DNA of 64,000 nt from Shewanella atlantica (GTDB taxonomy: Bacteria > Pseudomonadota > Gammaproteobacteria > Enterobacterales > Shewanellaceae): contig NZ_RXNV01000001.1 of assembly GCF_003966265.1 (NCBI RefSeq), forward strand, positions 186,001-250,000, given 5' to 3'. Each line of letters begins with the position of its first letter. Position 1 is the first letter of the stretch. Positions 16,128-25,043 of this stretch are shown here, in pieces. A program made the position numbers and the translations under genes. A model generated the notes under the pieces. That model did not search any database. It was not told where the DNA came from and saw only the letters and a list, made by a program, of their open reading frames with translations.

Positions 16128-18917
16128 TTGCCAGAATCTTTGCAAATTATAAAAAGCCCTAATGATCATCGCCGATATCAGTACCTGGTGATGAAAAATG
16201 GTTTATCTGTTTTATTAGTCGAAGATGGGCAAGCCAGCCAGGCTGCCGCATCTATGGCTGTAAATGTCGGCCACTTTGATGACCCCGTCTCCAGGCCAGG
16301 AATGGCACACTTTCTCGAGCACATGCTTTTTCTGGGTACGGAAAAGTTCCCACAGTCCGGCGAATACCACGCCTTTATAAATCAACATGGCGGCAGCAAT
16401 AACGCATGGACGGGAACAGAGCAAACTAACTTCTTCTTTTGTATTAATTCAGATGTATTCGAAGAGTCACTCGATCGCTTTAGCCAATTTTTTATCTCTC
16501 CTCTGTTTAGCAAGGAGCTAGTCGATCGTGAACGTCATGCCATCGAGTCCGAATTCAGCCTGAAACTCAAAGATGATATTCGCCGCACGTATCAGGTACA
16601 GAAAGAGACCGTCAACCCAGCTCACCCTTTTTCAAAATTTTCAGTAGGAAATTTAGAGACCTTAGGTGGGGATGAATCGATCTTAAGAGAAGAGTTAATC
16701 AACTTTTATCAGTCTCATTACAGTGCTAACTTGATGACTCTATGTCTCGTTGCGCCATCTTCTCTGGCCGACTTAGAGACATTGGCGAATACCTACTTTA
16801 GCGACATTGAGAATCATCACCTCATAAAAGCGCACCCTGAAGTCCCCATATATCAAGCCGAGCAACTAGAGTCACAAATAAATATAATTCCAATTAAGGA
16901 ACAAAAAAGGGTCGCCTTGACCTTTAGCCTGCCCGCTATCGATCCTTTCTATAAGCACAAACCTTTGACCTTTATCAGTCACCTGCTGGGTTACGAAGGC
17001 AATGGCAGCTTACTCTCTTACCTTAAAGATAATGATTTAGCTGTGAATTTATCAGCTGGCGGTGGGGTCAACGGCTACAATTTCAAAGATTATAACATCA
17101 GCATTCAACTCACAGAGAAAGGGGTCGCTAACCTGGATACAGTTATTGAATGCGCCTTTGAATATATTGAACTTATCAAAACACAAGGGATGCAGGAGTG
17201 GCGCTATAAGGAGCGGGCCAACCTGTTAAAGCTGGCATTTAAGTATCAGGAACAGATTAAAACGCTGGATCTGGCCAGCCACCTCAGCATCAATATGCAC
17301 CATTACGATGTTGAAGACCTTCTTTTCGGTGATTACAAGATGGAGAGTCTCAACGCTCCACAGACTCTAAGCTTGTTAAATATGATGACACCATCGAACC
17401 TGCGCGTTCAACTTATCTCTTCAGAACTTGATACCGAACGTCAGGCAGCCTGGTACCACACTCCTTACCAGATAAAGCCCATCAACCCGGAGAAGATAAA
17501 ACACTGGAGTCATCTCCCGATAAGGCCTGAGCTAAAATTGCCTGACGCCAACCCGTTTATTATCGAAGACTCAATTCCCAGAGCCGATAAAAGTCAAAGT
17601 AGCGTCCCCGTTATCGTCGCTCAGGAAAAGGGTTACCGAATCTGGCATAGAAAAGATGATGAATTCAACGTGCCTAAGGGACACTTATATCTATCACTCG
17701 ATTCAGTGCAGGCTGCTTCTTCACCTAGAAATGCAGCGTTAACACGCCTGTATGTCGAGATGCTGCTCGACTACCTAACCGAATTTACCTATCAAGCCGA
17801 AGTTGCCGGGCTCAGCTATAATATTTATCCACACCAGGGCGGGATCACACTGCACCTCACCGGTTTTACCGGCAAACAAGAGGTGCTACTCGCCCTTCTG
17901 ATTGAAAAAGCCAGGGAACGAAATTTCACTCAAGGTCGGTTTAATCTGATTAAACGACAAATTTTAAGGAGTTGGTATAACCAGACGAGAGCAAAACCTA
18001 TCTCTCAAATATTTACCAGCCTCACGGTTACCTTACAGAAACGCAGTTATGAACCATCACGCATGGCAGAAGAGCTGGAGGGGATCACACTAGAGGAGTT
18101 GCACGAACATGTCAGAAGCTTCTACGGAAAGATCCATCTCGAAGGCTTGGTTTATGGTGATTGGCTGGAAAGTGAAGCTCAATCTTTAGGTAAGCGCTTA
18201 GATCACGTTCTATCCCTTGTCTCCTCTCCGAGCAGAGAATCAGAGCGTGAGCTGGTTAACCTGGCGGGTCACGGGACTATGATGCGTGAACTGGATGTCT
18301 CCCATCAGGACAGTAGCATCATAGTCTACTATCAGGCCGATGCCGCTTCTGCAGATCAGATGGCTCTGTTCAGTTTGTTAAACCACACCATGTCCTCGAC
18401 CTTCTTCCATGAACTGCGCACAAAGAAGCAGCTGGGTTACATGGTGGGTACAGGGTATCTACCGCTAAACAGATACCCGGGCATGATCTTCTATATTCAG
18501 TCACCAACAAAAGGTCCAAGACAGCTTTTAGAAGCTATTGACGAATTCATTGCAGATTTTAACTATGCCGTAATGCAGATAACCAACGAGCAATGGGAAG
18601 TGACCAAGCAAGGACTGATCAACCAAGTTATGGAACATGATCCTAACCTAAAGACTCGCGGACAGAGGTATTGGTCAAGCATAGGTAACAAAGACTATCA
18701 ATTTACCCAAAGGGAAATTGTCGTCAAAGAGGTTGCTAAATTAACTCGATCTGACTTAATCAAATTTATGATGAAAAAGATGCGAACTAAGCACTGCGAC
18801 AGGCTCCTTTTGTTCACAACTGGCGAAAGTCACGGAAACCAGGAACCCTTAACCTCAGATAATATGATCACAGATCTACGTACTTTTAAGCTAAATGCTG
18901 ACAAGTTTAGTTATTAA
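16128..18917 (+). CDS. M16 family zinc metallopeptidase (insulinase/pitrilysin-like)
   Basis: A 929-residue M16A protease. The inverted zinc motif HFLEH (about residues 62-66) and the downstream zinc ligand in ERHAIESEFSL (about 137-147) are intact. The C-terminal half carries the inactive M16 repeats including a conserved ELRTKKQLGYMVGTGY stretch. Such enzymes enclose and degrade short peptides, roughly 10-70 residues. No signal peptide is visible, so it is probably cytoplasmic, unlike E. coli protease III. The start is TTG at 16128, preceded by GGAG at 16117-16120 with seven bases between. It diverges from sixA across 208 bases. A hexanucleotide repeat follows the stop. Confidence 0.92.
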   Translation: MPESLQIIKSPNDHRRYQYLVMKNGLSVLLVEDGQASQAAASMAVNVGHFDDPVSRPGMAHFLEHMLFLGTEKFPQSGEYHAFINQHGGSNNAWTGTEQTNFFFCINSDVFEESLDRFSQFFISPLFSKELVDRERHAIESEFSLKLKDDIRRTYQVQKETVNPAHPFSKFSVGNLETLGGDESILREELINFYQSHYSANLMTLCLVAPSSLADLETLANTYFSDIENHHLIKAHPEVPIYQAEQLESQINIIPIKEQKRVALTFSLPAIDPFYKHKPLTFISHLLGYEGNGSLLSYLKDNDLAVNLSAGGGVNGYNFKDYNISIQLTEKGVANLDTVIECAFEYIELIKTQGMQEWRYKERANLLKLAFKYQEQIKTLDLASHLSINMHHYDVEDLLFGDYKMESLNAPQTLSLLNMMTPSNLRVQLISSELDTERQAAWYHTPYQIKPINPEKIKHWSHLPIRPELKLPDANPFIIEDSIPRADKSQSSVPVIVAQEKGYRIWHRKDDEFNVPKGHLYLSLDSVQAASSPRNAALTRLYVEMLLDYLTEFTYQAEVAGLSYNIYPHQGGITLHLTGFTGKQEVLLALLIEKARERNFTQGRFNLIKRQILRSWYNQTRAKPISQIFTSLTVTLQKRSYEPSRMAEELEGITLEELHEHVRSFYGKIHLEGLVYGDWLESEAQSLGKRLDHVLSLVSSPSRESERELVNLAGHGTMMRELDVSHQDSSIIVYYQADAASADQMALFSLLNHTMSSTFFHELRTKKQLGYMVGTGYLPLNRYPGMIFYIQSPTKGPRQLLEAIDEFIADFNYAVMQITNEQWEVTKQGLINQVMEHDPNLKTRGQRYWSSIGNKDYQFTQREIVVKEVAKLTRSDLIKFMMKKMRTKHCDRLLLFTTGESHGNQEPLTSDNMITDLRTFKLNADKFSY

Positions 18918-18935
18918 CCGAACCTATATAAAGTG

Positions 18936-18972
18936 AACAGTAACAGTAACAGTAACAGTAACAGTAACAGTT
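18936..18972. repeat. Hexanucleotide microsatellite (AACAGT)6
   Basis: Six perfect head-to-tail copies of AACAGT start about 19 bases after the M16 peptidase stop codon. Confidence 0.95.
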
Positions 18973-19001
18973 AAGTAAGCAGCTATTGATTTAAGTGAAA
19001 T

Positions 19002-19037
19002 GGATAAGCAGTGTCTATCAGCAAGCACTGCTTATCC
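19002..19037 (+). terminator. Probable terminator hairpin of the M16 peptidase gene
   Basis: GGATAAGCAGTG (19002-19013) pairs perfectly with CACTGCTTATCC (19026-19037) over a 12-base loop. The T-run is weak (TCTCT), so termination is likely but not certain. Confidence 0.6.
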
Positions 19038-19338
19038 TCTCTACCATGCAGTCAATCATGATGTCCGATGGCATCAACAAGGCCCTTAGCAAGAGCCCTT
19101 AACATAAGTCTTTGTACCGGAATAAAAGGCATATAAAATATAAGATTATCAAAGGGGCAAGGAAATCAGTCAAAAGCACTAAAAATATGACTTCACGCCT
19201 CAATTTTACGAGGTATAAGGGATAGTTTCAGAACAATATCTGAGGGTAAAACGGAAATAGTAATAATTATCCGCTGCCAAATAGCCTTCAAGTTTTGACA
19301 AACTGTTCACTTTCTGAAAAAGTGAGGTTAAACATCTG

Positions 19339-22300
19339 TTGCCTATGCATTACAGGCTAATAATCCAACTAAAAAAGATGCCTAACTCTCTTATGAAAAT
19401 GATCATCACTCTCCTACTGACCCTCTGCATTTTTGGTCAGGTACAAGCGGTGGAGCCTACAACTGAAACCCAACAGGTGTCTATCCTACTTAATGCTGAA
19501 TACTATGGTGTTCCAGAAGGGTTATCCCAGAGCACTGTTACCTCTATTGTTGAAGATAAAGACGGTTACGTATGGATAGGTACCGTTAATGGCTTAAATC
19601 GATTTGACGGTTCCAGATTCAAGCATTACTTTGCAAATGATGAAAGAAAAAGCGGTTTACCCAGTTCTTTCATTAGAAGCTTAACTATAGATAAATCTGG
19701 AAACTTACTTGTAGGTACAGATAAAGGGCTTGTTTTTTTAGATAAATCACAAGATAAATTCAAGCCTTTGATAAAAGACTCATTAATAAACACCCTTCCG
19801 ATTTGGTCAATTTCAAATAATGACAATGATATTGTCATTGGGACCGACAAAGAAATAATAATTTTTTATAGCGATAAAAAATCAACTTCAGCGCCCATAA
19901 CACATGAGTACTTTGATGGAATAAAGAGCGTCATAACTAATAATGACGCTTATATAATACGAAATTACAATGGAAGAGTTATTGAATACAGTGACAAAGC
20001 CAGAGTATTAAGTAACCACTCGACGAACATTTTAAAAAATAAAAACGAAACCCTCATAAATTCAACAGATGGGATTTTTAAATCATCAAATGGAGTTTTA
20101 ACTGAGGTAACAAAAACAAACTACGACAGTTTATTTTCATCTGACAACACCCTATACGGAATTAAAAATAAAGAGGTGTTTGAATTAGGAAGTGATTTCA
20201 CTCCTAAAAGTTTAGGCAAATTAAAAAATGATGACTACATACTAGAAAAACCATTAATCTCAGTAGGTATTGACAGTCTGTACATATCAACAAATATGGG
20301 GCTAATCCAAGTAAGAAATAGGTCAAATCTCATTCAACACCACTCATTAGAGCAGCACAACGTGTGGTCACTTAATGAAGAAAATCAAAATCTTCTTACT
20401 ATTGCAAGCGGCTCAAACTTGATTTCTGTTTATAATAAGAAGCTGAATATCATAAAAAAGTATGATAGTGGCATTGTGGGTGCCAAATCCATCCTGACAT
20501 TCGATGGATATCTATATGTGGGTAGCACTGATGGTTTAATTACGATTAACTTACAAACTGGTGCCACAGAAAAAATCAGCTCTGATAAATTTTCTATTCT
20601 AAGATTAAACAAATATAACAATACCATAATAGGTGGCACCATCGATGGTTATATATCAACAATAACTCCAGAAACAAAATCAGCTTCGAGCTTAAAATTA
20701 ATTGATAATGGAAACCCAATATTTGATATATCAATATCTGAGAGTGCTGTCTATGTATCAAGTCAGGGAGGATTGTTCCAACTCAGAGATGGGCAGGTGA
20801 CAAACATATACGCAGAAGATATGGTGTTTAGCGTTAACAACTACAACTCTAAAGTTCTATTTGGAACAAGAAAGTCATTGTTATCACTTAACAAAAAAAA
20901 CAAAGAAATAAAGACTGTATACACTAATAACAAAGCAATATTTTCCATTTCAACATTCGAAGATAAAATTGCAGCCTCATCGCTAAACGAAGTAATATAC
21001 ATTCAAAATAACAAACTTTCCGTTCTAGACTACTCTTCAGGAAGCCAAGAGGAATACAATACTCAATCGGCATTATTTTGGAATGAAAACTTTATTCTAG
21101 GTGGCATAAATGGAATAAGTTTATTGAATACAGCAAGAGTTGAACGTTTTATTCACAGCATTATTCCACCTAAAGTAACTATCGAAGATTTACTAATATT
21201 CAATATTCCAAGAATAGTAAATGATGGAGTTTTGAAACAGCCAATTTCTATCTCCGATGAAATTTCACTCAAATATTCAGACTACCCTTTTACATTTAAG
21301 TTTGGCTCTCCTGGAAAAGCGGAAAACGAATTAGAGTTTTTCTACCAAATGGAAGGACTATCCGACTCTTGGATTGCTGCTAAAGGCATAAATACTGCTA
21401 CATATACTAACCTATCTCCTGGTGAATACACCTTCAACGTCTATGCTACAGATCCTTTACGGGGAAAACCTGGCGAAATTAAACATTTAAATGTCTTAAT
21501 AACTCCACCTTGGTGGTTATCCTCACAGGCTAAGTTTATCTATTTCATGTTAACTTTGATTATCACAGGTGCGATAGTTAAGGCAGTGCTCCGCCGTCGT
21601 GAAGTTCAAAATCAGATAGTCAAATCAGAAGAGCGACTAAAGTTGTCATTGTGGGGCAGCGGCGACGAAATGTGGGACTGGGATATTGAAACCGGTCAGA
21701 TATACCGCTCTAACATCTGGGGCTCACTCGAATTCCCGAGAGACGGACAACGCTCAGGCGAAAATGGTGAAGAGAGTAATATCCACCCTATGGATCAGGA
21801 ACGCGTCAGCAGTGCACTGAATAACCATTTTTACGGCAAAACCGATCATTTCGAAGCCGCCTACCGGGTAAAAGGCAAATCCGATGAGTGGGTATGGATC
21901 TTAGATAGAGCCAAAATTGTCGAACGCGATGAGAAAGACAATGCAGTTCGAATGACGGGAACGATTAAGAATATTAATAACTTTAAGCATGCCGAGGAGC
22001 AACTCAGGTTATTCGAGCGAGCAATAGCCAACATATCCGAAGGTATGTTCATCCTTGATAGCAACTTCTTTTTTGTTGAGGTCAACGAGGCCTGCTGTGA
22101 ACTGTCTATGACATCGAGAGATCAATTTATCGGTAAACAGCTTAACTTCGATCGCTACCCCGAAAGTTATTCAGATCAGATCCGCTCTATTCTTCATCAA
22201 CAGGGAAGTTGGAGTAATGAAGTTGAATCGGCAAAAGGTGATGGCAGCAGCTTTTTGATGGAGCTAACAGTCGATGCTATCTATGATGAGCTAGGCCAAC

Positions 22301-23682
22301 TATCCCATTATGTCGGTGTCTTCTCTGATATTTCCAGGCGTAAACAGCAAGAGGAGGAGCTGAGAAAGCTGACCAATAACGACTTGTTGACTAACTTGCC
22401 CAATCGCTCCAGCCTTATGGTGACCTTAGGCAACCTAGTCAAGCGTGATACTCACCATACATTGATGGTGCTGGACTTAGATAATTTCAAGAAGATCAAT
22501 GACTCCTTAGGCCACCAGGTCGGTGATGAACTGCTAATTAAAGTGGCTAAACGAATCGAAGATACCGTCCCCTACCATACGAGTATCTATCGCTTGGGCG
22601 GAGATGAGTTTGCCATCTTAGTCGATAATAACCCGGATATCGGCTCCAGCGCAGTTATCGCCAACAAGGTTATCGATGCTTTTGTAAGCCCGTTTGAACT
22701 AACCTCTGACAAGGTAGTTGTAGGCTTAAGTATAGGCATCGTACTTTATCCTGAAGACGATCAAAATGAGCAAGCCTTGCTGCGTAAGGCCGATATTGCC
22801 ATGTACCACGCCAAGTCTGGCGGAGGTAATCGCTATCAATTCTATTCAGAATCACTGAACCGTAACGCCATTCGACAGCTAGAAGTTGAAAACCTGATCC
22901 GTGAAGGCTTGCGTGATGATTTGTTTGAAGTCTATTACCAGCCCAAAATTGACCTTAAGTCCGGAAAAATGGCAGGCATGGAGGCATTAGTGCGCCTAAA
23001 CCATCCGGAGCAAGGACTTATCCCACCTAGTGACTTCATTCCTCTGGCCGAAGAGAATGGTTTAATCGTTGAAATTGGTGACTTAGTGATGAGGAAAGCC
23101 TGCTTTGCGGCACAAAAATGGCGGAGTCAAGGAATCTTCGATGGACGCGTTGCCGTCAATTTATCTTCATATCAGTTCGCTCTTCCCGACCTTCAACAGC
23201 GAATAGAGTCAATTTTACGTCTAACTCAGCTGCCCGCAGCCAATTTAGAGCTGGAAATTACCGAAGGGACCGTCATAAAACAGCCGGAAAAGGCTATTAA
23301 GGTGATGCAGCAGCTCGCTAAGATGGGAGTCAGCCTAGCCTTAGATGATTTTGGTACAGGTTACTCTTCACTCTCTTACCTTAAACGCTTCCCCATCCAT
23401 ACGCTGAAGATAGATAAAGCCTTTGTCGATGATATCGACAAATCAGACAGAGACTTAAAGATGGTCGATTCGATCATCACCATCGCACACAACATGGGGC
23501 TGTCGGTTGTCGGTGAGGGGGTCGAAGACGCTTCACAGCTAAGCATATTAAAAGCACTGAAATGTGAGGAGATACAAGGGTTTATATTCAGCAAAGCTGT
23601 AACTGAATCCCAGTTTACCACGCTGTTACACAAAGAATTTATCGAGCCTGACTTAATACAGAAGAGCTCGAAAGCAGTATAA
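19339..23682 (+). CDS. Two-component-type propeller sensor with PAS, GGDEF and EAL domains
   Basis: A 1447-residue membrane signalling protein. A signal peptide (MKMIITLLLTLCIFGQVQA) precedes a periplasmic beta-propeller built of reg_prop repeats (about residues 45-640) and a Y_Y_Y domain ending near 725. A single membrane helix follows (FIYFMLTLIITGAIV, about 735-750). Inside the cell come two PAS domains (about 765-1000), a GGDEF domain with intact RLGGDEF (near 1087) and an EAL domain with EALVRL (near 1214), ELEITEG and LDDFGTGYSS. Both c-di-GMP synthesis and hydrolysis motifs are conserved. The longest frame starts with TTG at 19339; ATGs at 19345, 19378 and 19393 are alternatives and only the signal peptide matters. 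The propeller half is far more AT-rich than the cytoplasmic half. Confidence 0.92.
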   Translation: MPMHYRLIIQLKKMPNSLMKMIITLLLTLCIFGQVQAVEPTTETQQVSILLNAEYYGVPEGLSQSTVTSIVEDKDGYVWIGTVNGLNRFDGSRFKHYFANDERKSGLPSSFIRSLTIDKSGNLLVGTDKGLVFLDKSQDKFKPLIKDSLINTLPIWSISNNDNDIVIGTDKEIIIFYSDKKSTSAPITHEYFDGIKSVITNNDAYIIRNYNGRVIEYSDKARVLSNHSTNILKNKNETLINSTDGIFKSSNGVLTEVTKTNYDSLFSSDNTLYGIKNKEVFELGSDFTPKSLGKLKNDDYILEKPLISVGIDSLYISTNMGLIQVRNRSNLIQHHSLEQHNVWSLNEENQNLLTIASGSNLISVYNKKLNIIKKYDSGIVGAKSILTFDGYLYVGSTDGLITINLQTGATEKISSDKFSILRLNKYNNTIIGGTIDGYISTITPETKSASSLKLIDNGNPIFDISISESAVYVSSQGGLFQLRDGQVTNIYAEDMVFSVNNYNSKVLFGTRKSLLSLNKKNKEIKTVYTNNKAIFSISTFEDKIAASSLNEVIYIQNNKLSVLDYSSGSQEEYNTQSALFWNENFILGGINGISLLNTARVERFIHSIIPPKVTIEDLLIFNIPRIVNDGVLKQPISISDEISLKYSDYPFTFKFGSPGKAENELEFFYQMEGLSDSWIAAKGINTATYTNLSPGEYTFNVYATDPLRGKPGEIKHLNVLITPPWWLSSQAKFIYFMLTLIITGAIVKAVLRRREVQNQIVKSEERLKLSLWGSGDEMWDWDIETGQIYRSNIWGSLEFPRDGQRSGENGEESNIHPMDQERVSSALNNHFYGKTDHFEAAYRVKGKSDEWVWILDRAKIVERDEKDNAVRMTGTIKNINNFKHAEEQLRLFERAIANISEGMFILDSNFFFVEVNEACCELSMTSRDQFIGKQLNFDRYPESYSDQIRSILHQQGSWSNEVESAKGDGSSFLMELTVDAIYDELGQLSHYVGVFSDISRRKQQEEELRKLTNNDLLTNLPNRSSLMVTLGNLVKRDTHHTLMVLDLDNFKKINDSLGHQVGDELLIKVAKRIEDTVPYHTSIYRLGGDEFAILVDNNPDIGSSAVIANKVIDAFVSPFELTSDKVVVGLSIGIVLYPEDDQNEQALLRKADIAMYHAKSGGGNRYQFYSESLNRNAIRQLEVENLIREGLRDDLFEVYYQPKIDLKSGKMAGMEALVRLNHPEQGLIPPSDFIPLAEENGLIVEIGDLVMRKACFAAQKWRSQGIFDGRVAVNLSSYQFALPDLQQRIESILRLTQLPAANLELEITEGTVIKQPEKAIKVMQQLAKMGVSLALDDFGTGYSSLSYLKRFPIHTLKIDKAFVDDIDKSDRDLKMVDSIITIAHNMGLSVVGEGVEDASQLSILKALKCEEIQGFIFSKAVTESQFTTLLHKEFIEPDLIQKSSKAV

Positions 23683-23744
23683 ACCAACATTTAATCAGCA
23701 AAAAACGCGAAGGAAACAAAAACTGGCATAACAACTGCAACATC

Positions 23745-23817
23745 TCTCTCAAGTGTCAAAAAAAATGACATACCTACTAACTTGGTACATCACGTGGATG
23801 CCCCAAAACTTGAGAGA
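23745..23817 (+). promoter_or_regulatory. Inverted repeat overlapping the ribosome binding site of the repeat-peptide gene
   Basis: TCTCTCAAGT (23745-23754) is perfectly complementary to ACTTGAGAGA (23808-23817). The right arm lies within the purine-rich GAGAGAAGAG just before the ATG at 23825. A nested stem TGTCA/TGACA (23754-23758 and 23766-23770) lies at its base. If transcribed, this could form a structure hiding the ribosome binding site. It could instead be a DNA operator. Confidence 0.5.
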
Positions 23818-23824
23818 AGAGAAA

Positions 23825-24394
23825 ATGATTAAAGTATTAGCGACGACTATTGCACTTGTATTATCAACATCTACAGTGGCATCAGAGCAACACGCAACGG
23901 ACTCTAATTCACAACTTCTTTCAGCAGCACCACACATTAAGTTCAAGCCTGTTGAACTCGCCGCTGCACCACATATCAAATTCAAACCTGCTGAACTTGC
24001 CGCTGCACCACATATCAAATTCAAACCTGTTGAACTTGCCGCTGCGCCACATATTAAATTCAAACCTGTTGAACTTGCCGCTGCGCCACATATTAAATTC
24101 AAACCTGTTGAACTTGCCGCTGCGCCACATATTAAATTCAAACCTGTTGAACTTGCCGCTGCGCCACATATCAAATTCAAACCTGTTGAACTTGCCGCTG
24201 CGCCACATATCAAATTCAAACCTGTTGAACTCGCCGCTGCGCCACATATCAAATTCAAACCTGTTGAACTTGCCGCTGCGCCACATATCAAATTCAAACC
24301 TGTTGAACTTGCCGCTGCGCCACATATCAAATTCAAACCTGTTGAACTCGCCGCTGCACCACACATCAAATTCATCAACTCAGAAATTGCTTAA
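23825..24394 (+). CDS. Exported polypeptide of twelve 13-residue tandem repeats
   Basis: A 189-residue protein I do not recognise. A Sec signal peptide (MIKVLATTIALVLSTSTVAS) is followed by a short spacer and eleven units of APHIKFKPVELAA, one of them with A for V, plus a divergent last unit APHIKFINSEIA. There are no cysteines. Each unit has one His, two Lys, two Pro and a Glu. The units join at LAAAP, reminiscent of signal-peptidase or other small-residue cleavage sites. The repeats are almost identical as DNA (39-bp period), which suggests recent expansion. The ATG at 23825 follows GAGAGAAGAG; an upstream in-frame ATG at 23765 would add 20 residues and has no comparable site. A 39-residue gene follows 18 bases later. 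Structural repeat, metal-binding peptide or multi-copy peptide precursor are all possible. Confidence 0.8.
   Translation: MIKVLATTIALVLSTSTVASEQHATDSNSQLLSAAPHIKFKPVELAAAPHIKFKPAELAAAPHIKFKPVELAAAPHIKFKPVELAAAPHIKFKPVELAAAPHIKFKPVELAAAPHIKFKPVELAAAPHIKFKPVELAAAPHIKFKPVELAAAPHIKFKPVELAAAPHIKFKPVELAAAPHIKFINSEIA
23929..24392. repeat. Twelve-copy 39-bp tandem repeat inside the exported repeat protein
   Basis: The 39-bp unit runs from the first GCACCACACATTAAG to the divergent last copy. Most copies are identical and variation is largely synonymous (CTCGCC/CTTGCC, GCACCA/GCGCCA, ATTAAA/ATCAAA). Because the period is divisible by three, other frames on both strands are also open across it. Confidence 0.95.
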
Positions 24395-24412
24395 GGTCTA
24401 AGGAGAATTATT

Positions 24413-24532
24413 ATGTTTGATTCAATCAAGAAAGCACTAGGCCTGACTCAAAAGCCAGAGCGTAAAAAAGTTCAGTTACCTGAAGGGTTAGAACATCTTG
24501 AAGTCATTTCTGCGAAGGTTTGGTGGAATTAA
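24413..24532 (+). CDS. 39-residue protein ending in WWN, partner of the repeat peptide
   Basis: A small gene with a strong ribosome binding site (AAGGAG, eight bases before the ATG), 18 bases after the repeat-protein stop and closed by a terminator at 24552-24580. The product begins with a short amphipathic helix (MFDSIKKALGL), has a basic middle (QKPERKKV), then LPEGLEHLEVISAKVWWN. No signal peptide or membrane helix is present. I do not recognise the family. The size, helical start, Glu-rich middle and aromatic C-terminus recall leader/core layouts of ribosomally made peptides. No modifying enzyme lies nearby, so this is only a suggestion. An alternative is a small cytoplasmic chaperone or regulator for the neighbouring exported protein. 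Confidence 0.7.
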   Translation: MFDSIKKALGLTQKPERKKVQLPEGLEHLEVISAKVWWN

Positions 24533-24551
24533 GTTAGACCTATCATATACA

Positions 24552-24581
24552 GAAAAAAAGGAGCCCATAGGCTCCTTTTTA
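24552..24581 (+). terminator. Terminator of the repeat-peptide operon
   Basis: AAAAAGGAGCC CATA GGCTCCTTTTT is a strong symmetrical hairpin ending in a T-run, 20 bases after the 39-residue gene. It could also serve the convergent small membrane-protein gene. Confidence 0.9.
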
Positions 24582-24667
24582 TTGACTCAATTTTAACACC
24601 AGCCTCTTACCTCTTACTCTATCCCATCTCATTTTAGATGATTATAAGGTAGCAGGAGTACAGGGCC

Positions 24668-24892
24668 TTATAGCCTAATCGTGCTTGCTCTTTTGCCAGC
24701 GGCACGCTTCATTGCAAACCGCTTATGGGTATTGAATAGTGGATAGCCCACCGGGCCCAGGATAAGTCCTATCAAAGTCCAGCGCTTCACTCCCAGGCCA
24801 GAGCGAAAAGCTAAGTTCCCCATCACAACACCAGAGATCAGCAATACACCTGCTACAACCAAAACAGCCTCATTGATACTGAAAAATATCAC
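24668..24892 (-). CDS. Small membrane protein, 74 residues
   Basis: A short protein with two hydrophobic segments, AVLVVAGVLLISGVVMGNLAF (about residues 9-29) and a second around LIGLILGPVGYPLF (about 40-53), then a basic tail (KRFAMKRAAGKRASTIRL). A membrane hairpin with cytoplasmic tail is expected by the positive-inside rule. Function unknown. The start is GTG at 24890-24892, preceded by AGAGG about ten bases upstream; no in-frame ATG is available nearby. It is convergent with the repeat-peptide operon and followed at its 5' side by the fadJ terminator region. The composition and RBS favour a real gene, though it is small. Confidence 0.65.
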   Translation of the reverse strand: MIFFSINEAVLVVAGVLLISGVVMGNLAFRSGLGVKRWTLIGLILGPVGYPLFNTHKRFAMKRAAGKRASTIRL

Positions 24893-25043
24893 TTATCTAC
24901 AACCTCTTCGAAAACAGCAACGAAACACTAAAAACTCAGAGCGATTACCTAAAATGCCGTGTCTCATGGATAATATGCGAACGGTATTGTACAGAATCAC
25001 CCAATTAATACGAACAATAAACAGGCAGTACATTTCCTTCCGG

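Larger units (their letters stand above)
18918..19338. other. Intergenic region after the M16 peptidase gene
   Basis: About 420 bases with no credible gene. It begins with a hexanucleotide array and a 12-bp-stem hairpin (both listed). The remainder is AT-rich and presumably carries the promoter of the large GGDEF/EAL gene. I could not assign a convincing -35/-10 pair. Confidence 0.6.

Noticed and set aside
23749..24401. Alternative open frames on both strands across the 39-bp repeats
   Set aside because: The 39-bp period keeps several frames open. Only the frame with a signal peptide, ribosome binding site and good composition was accepted.
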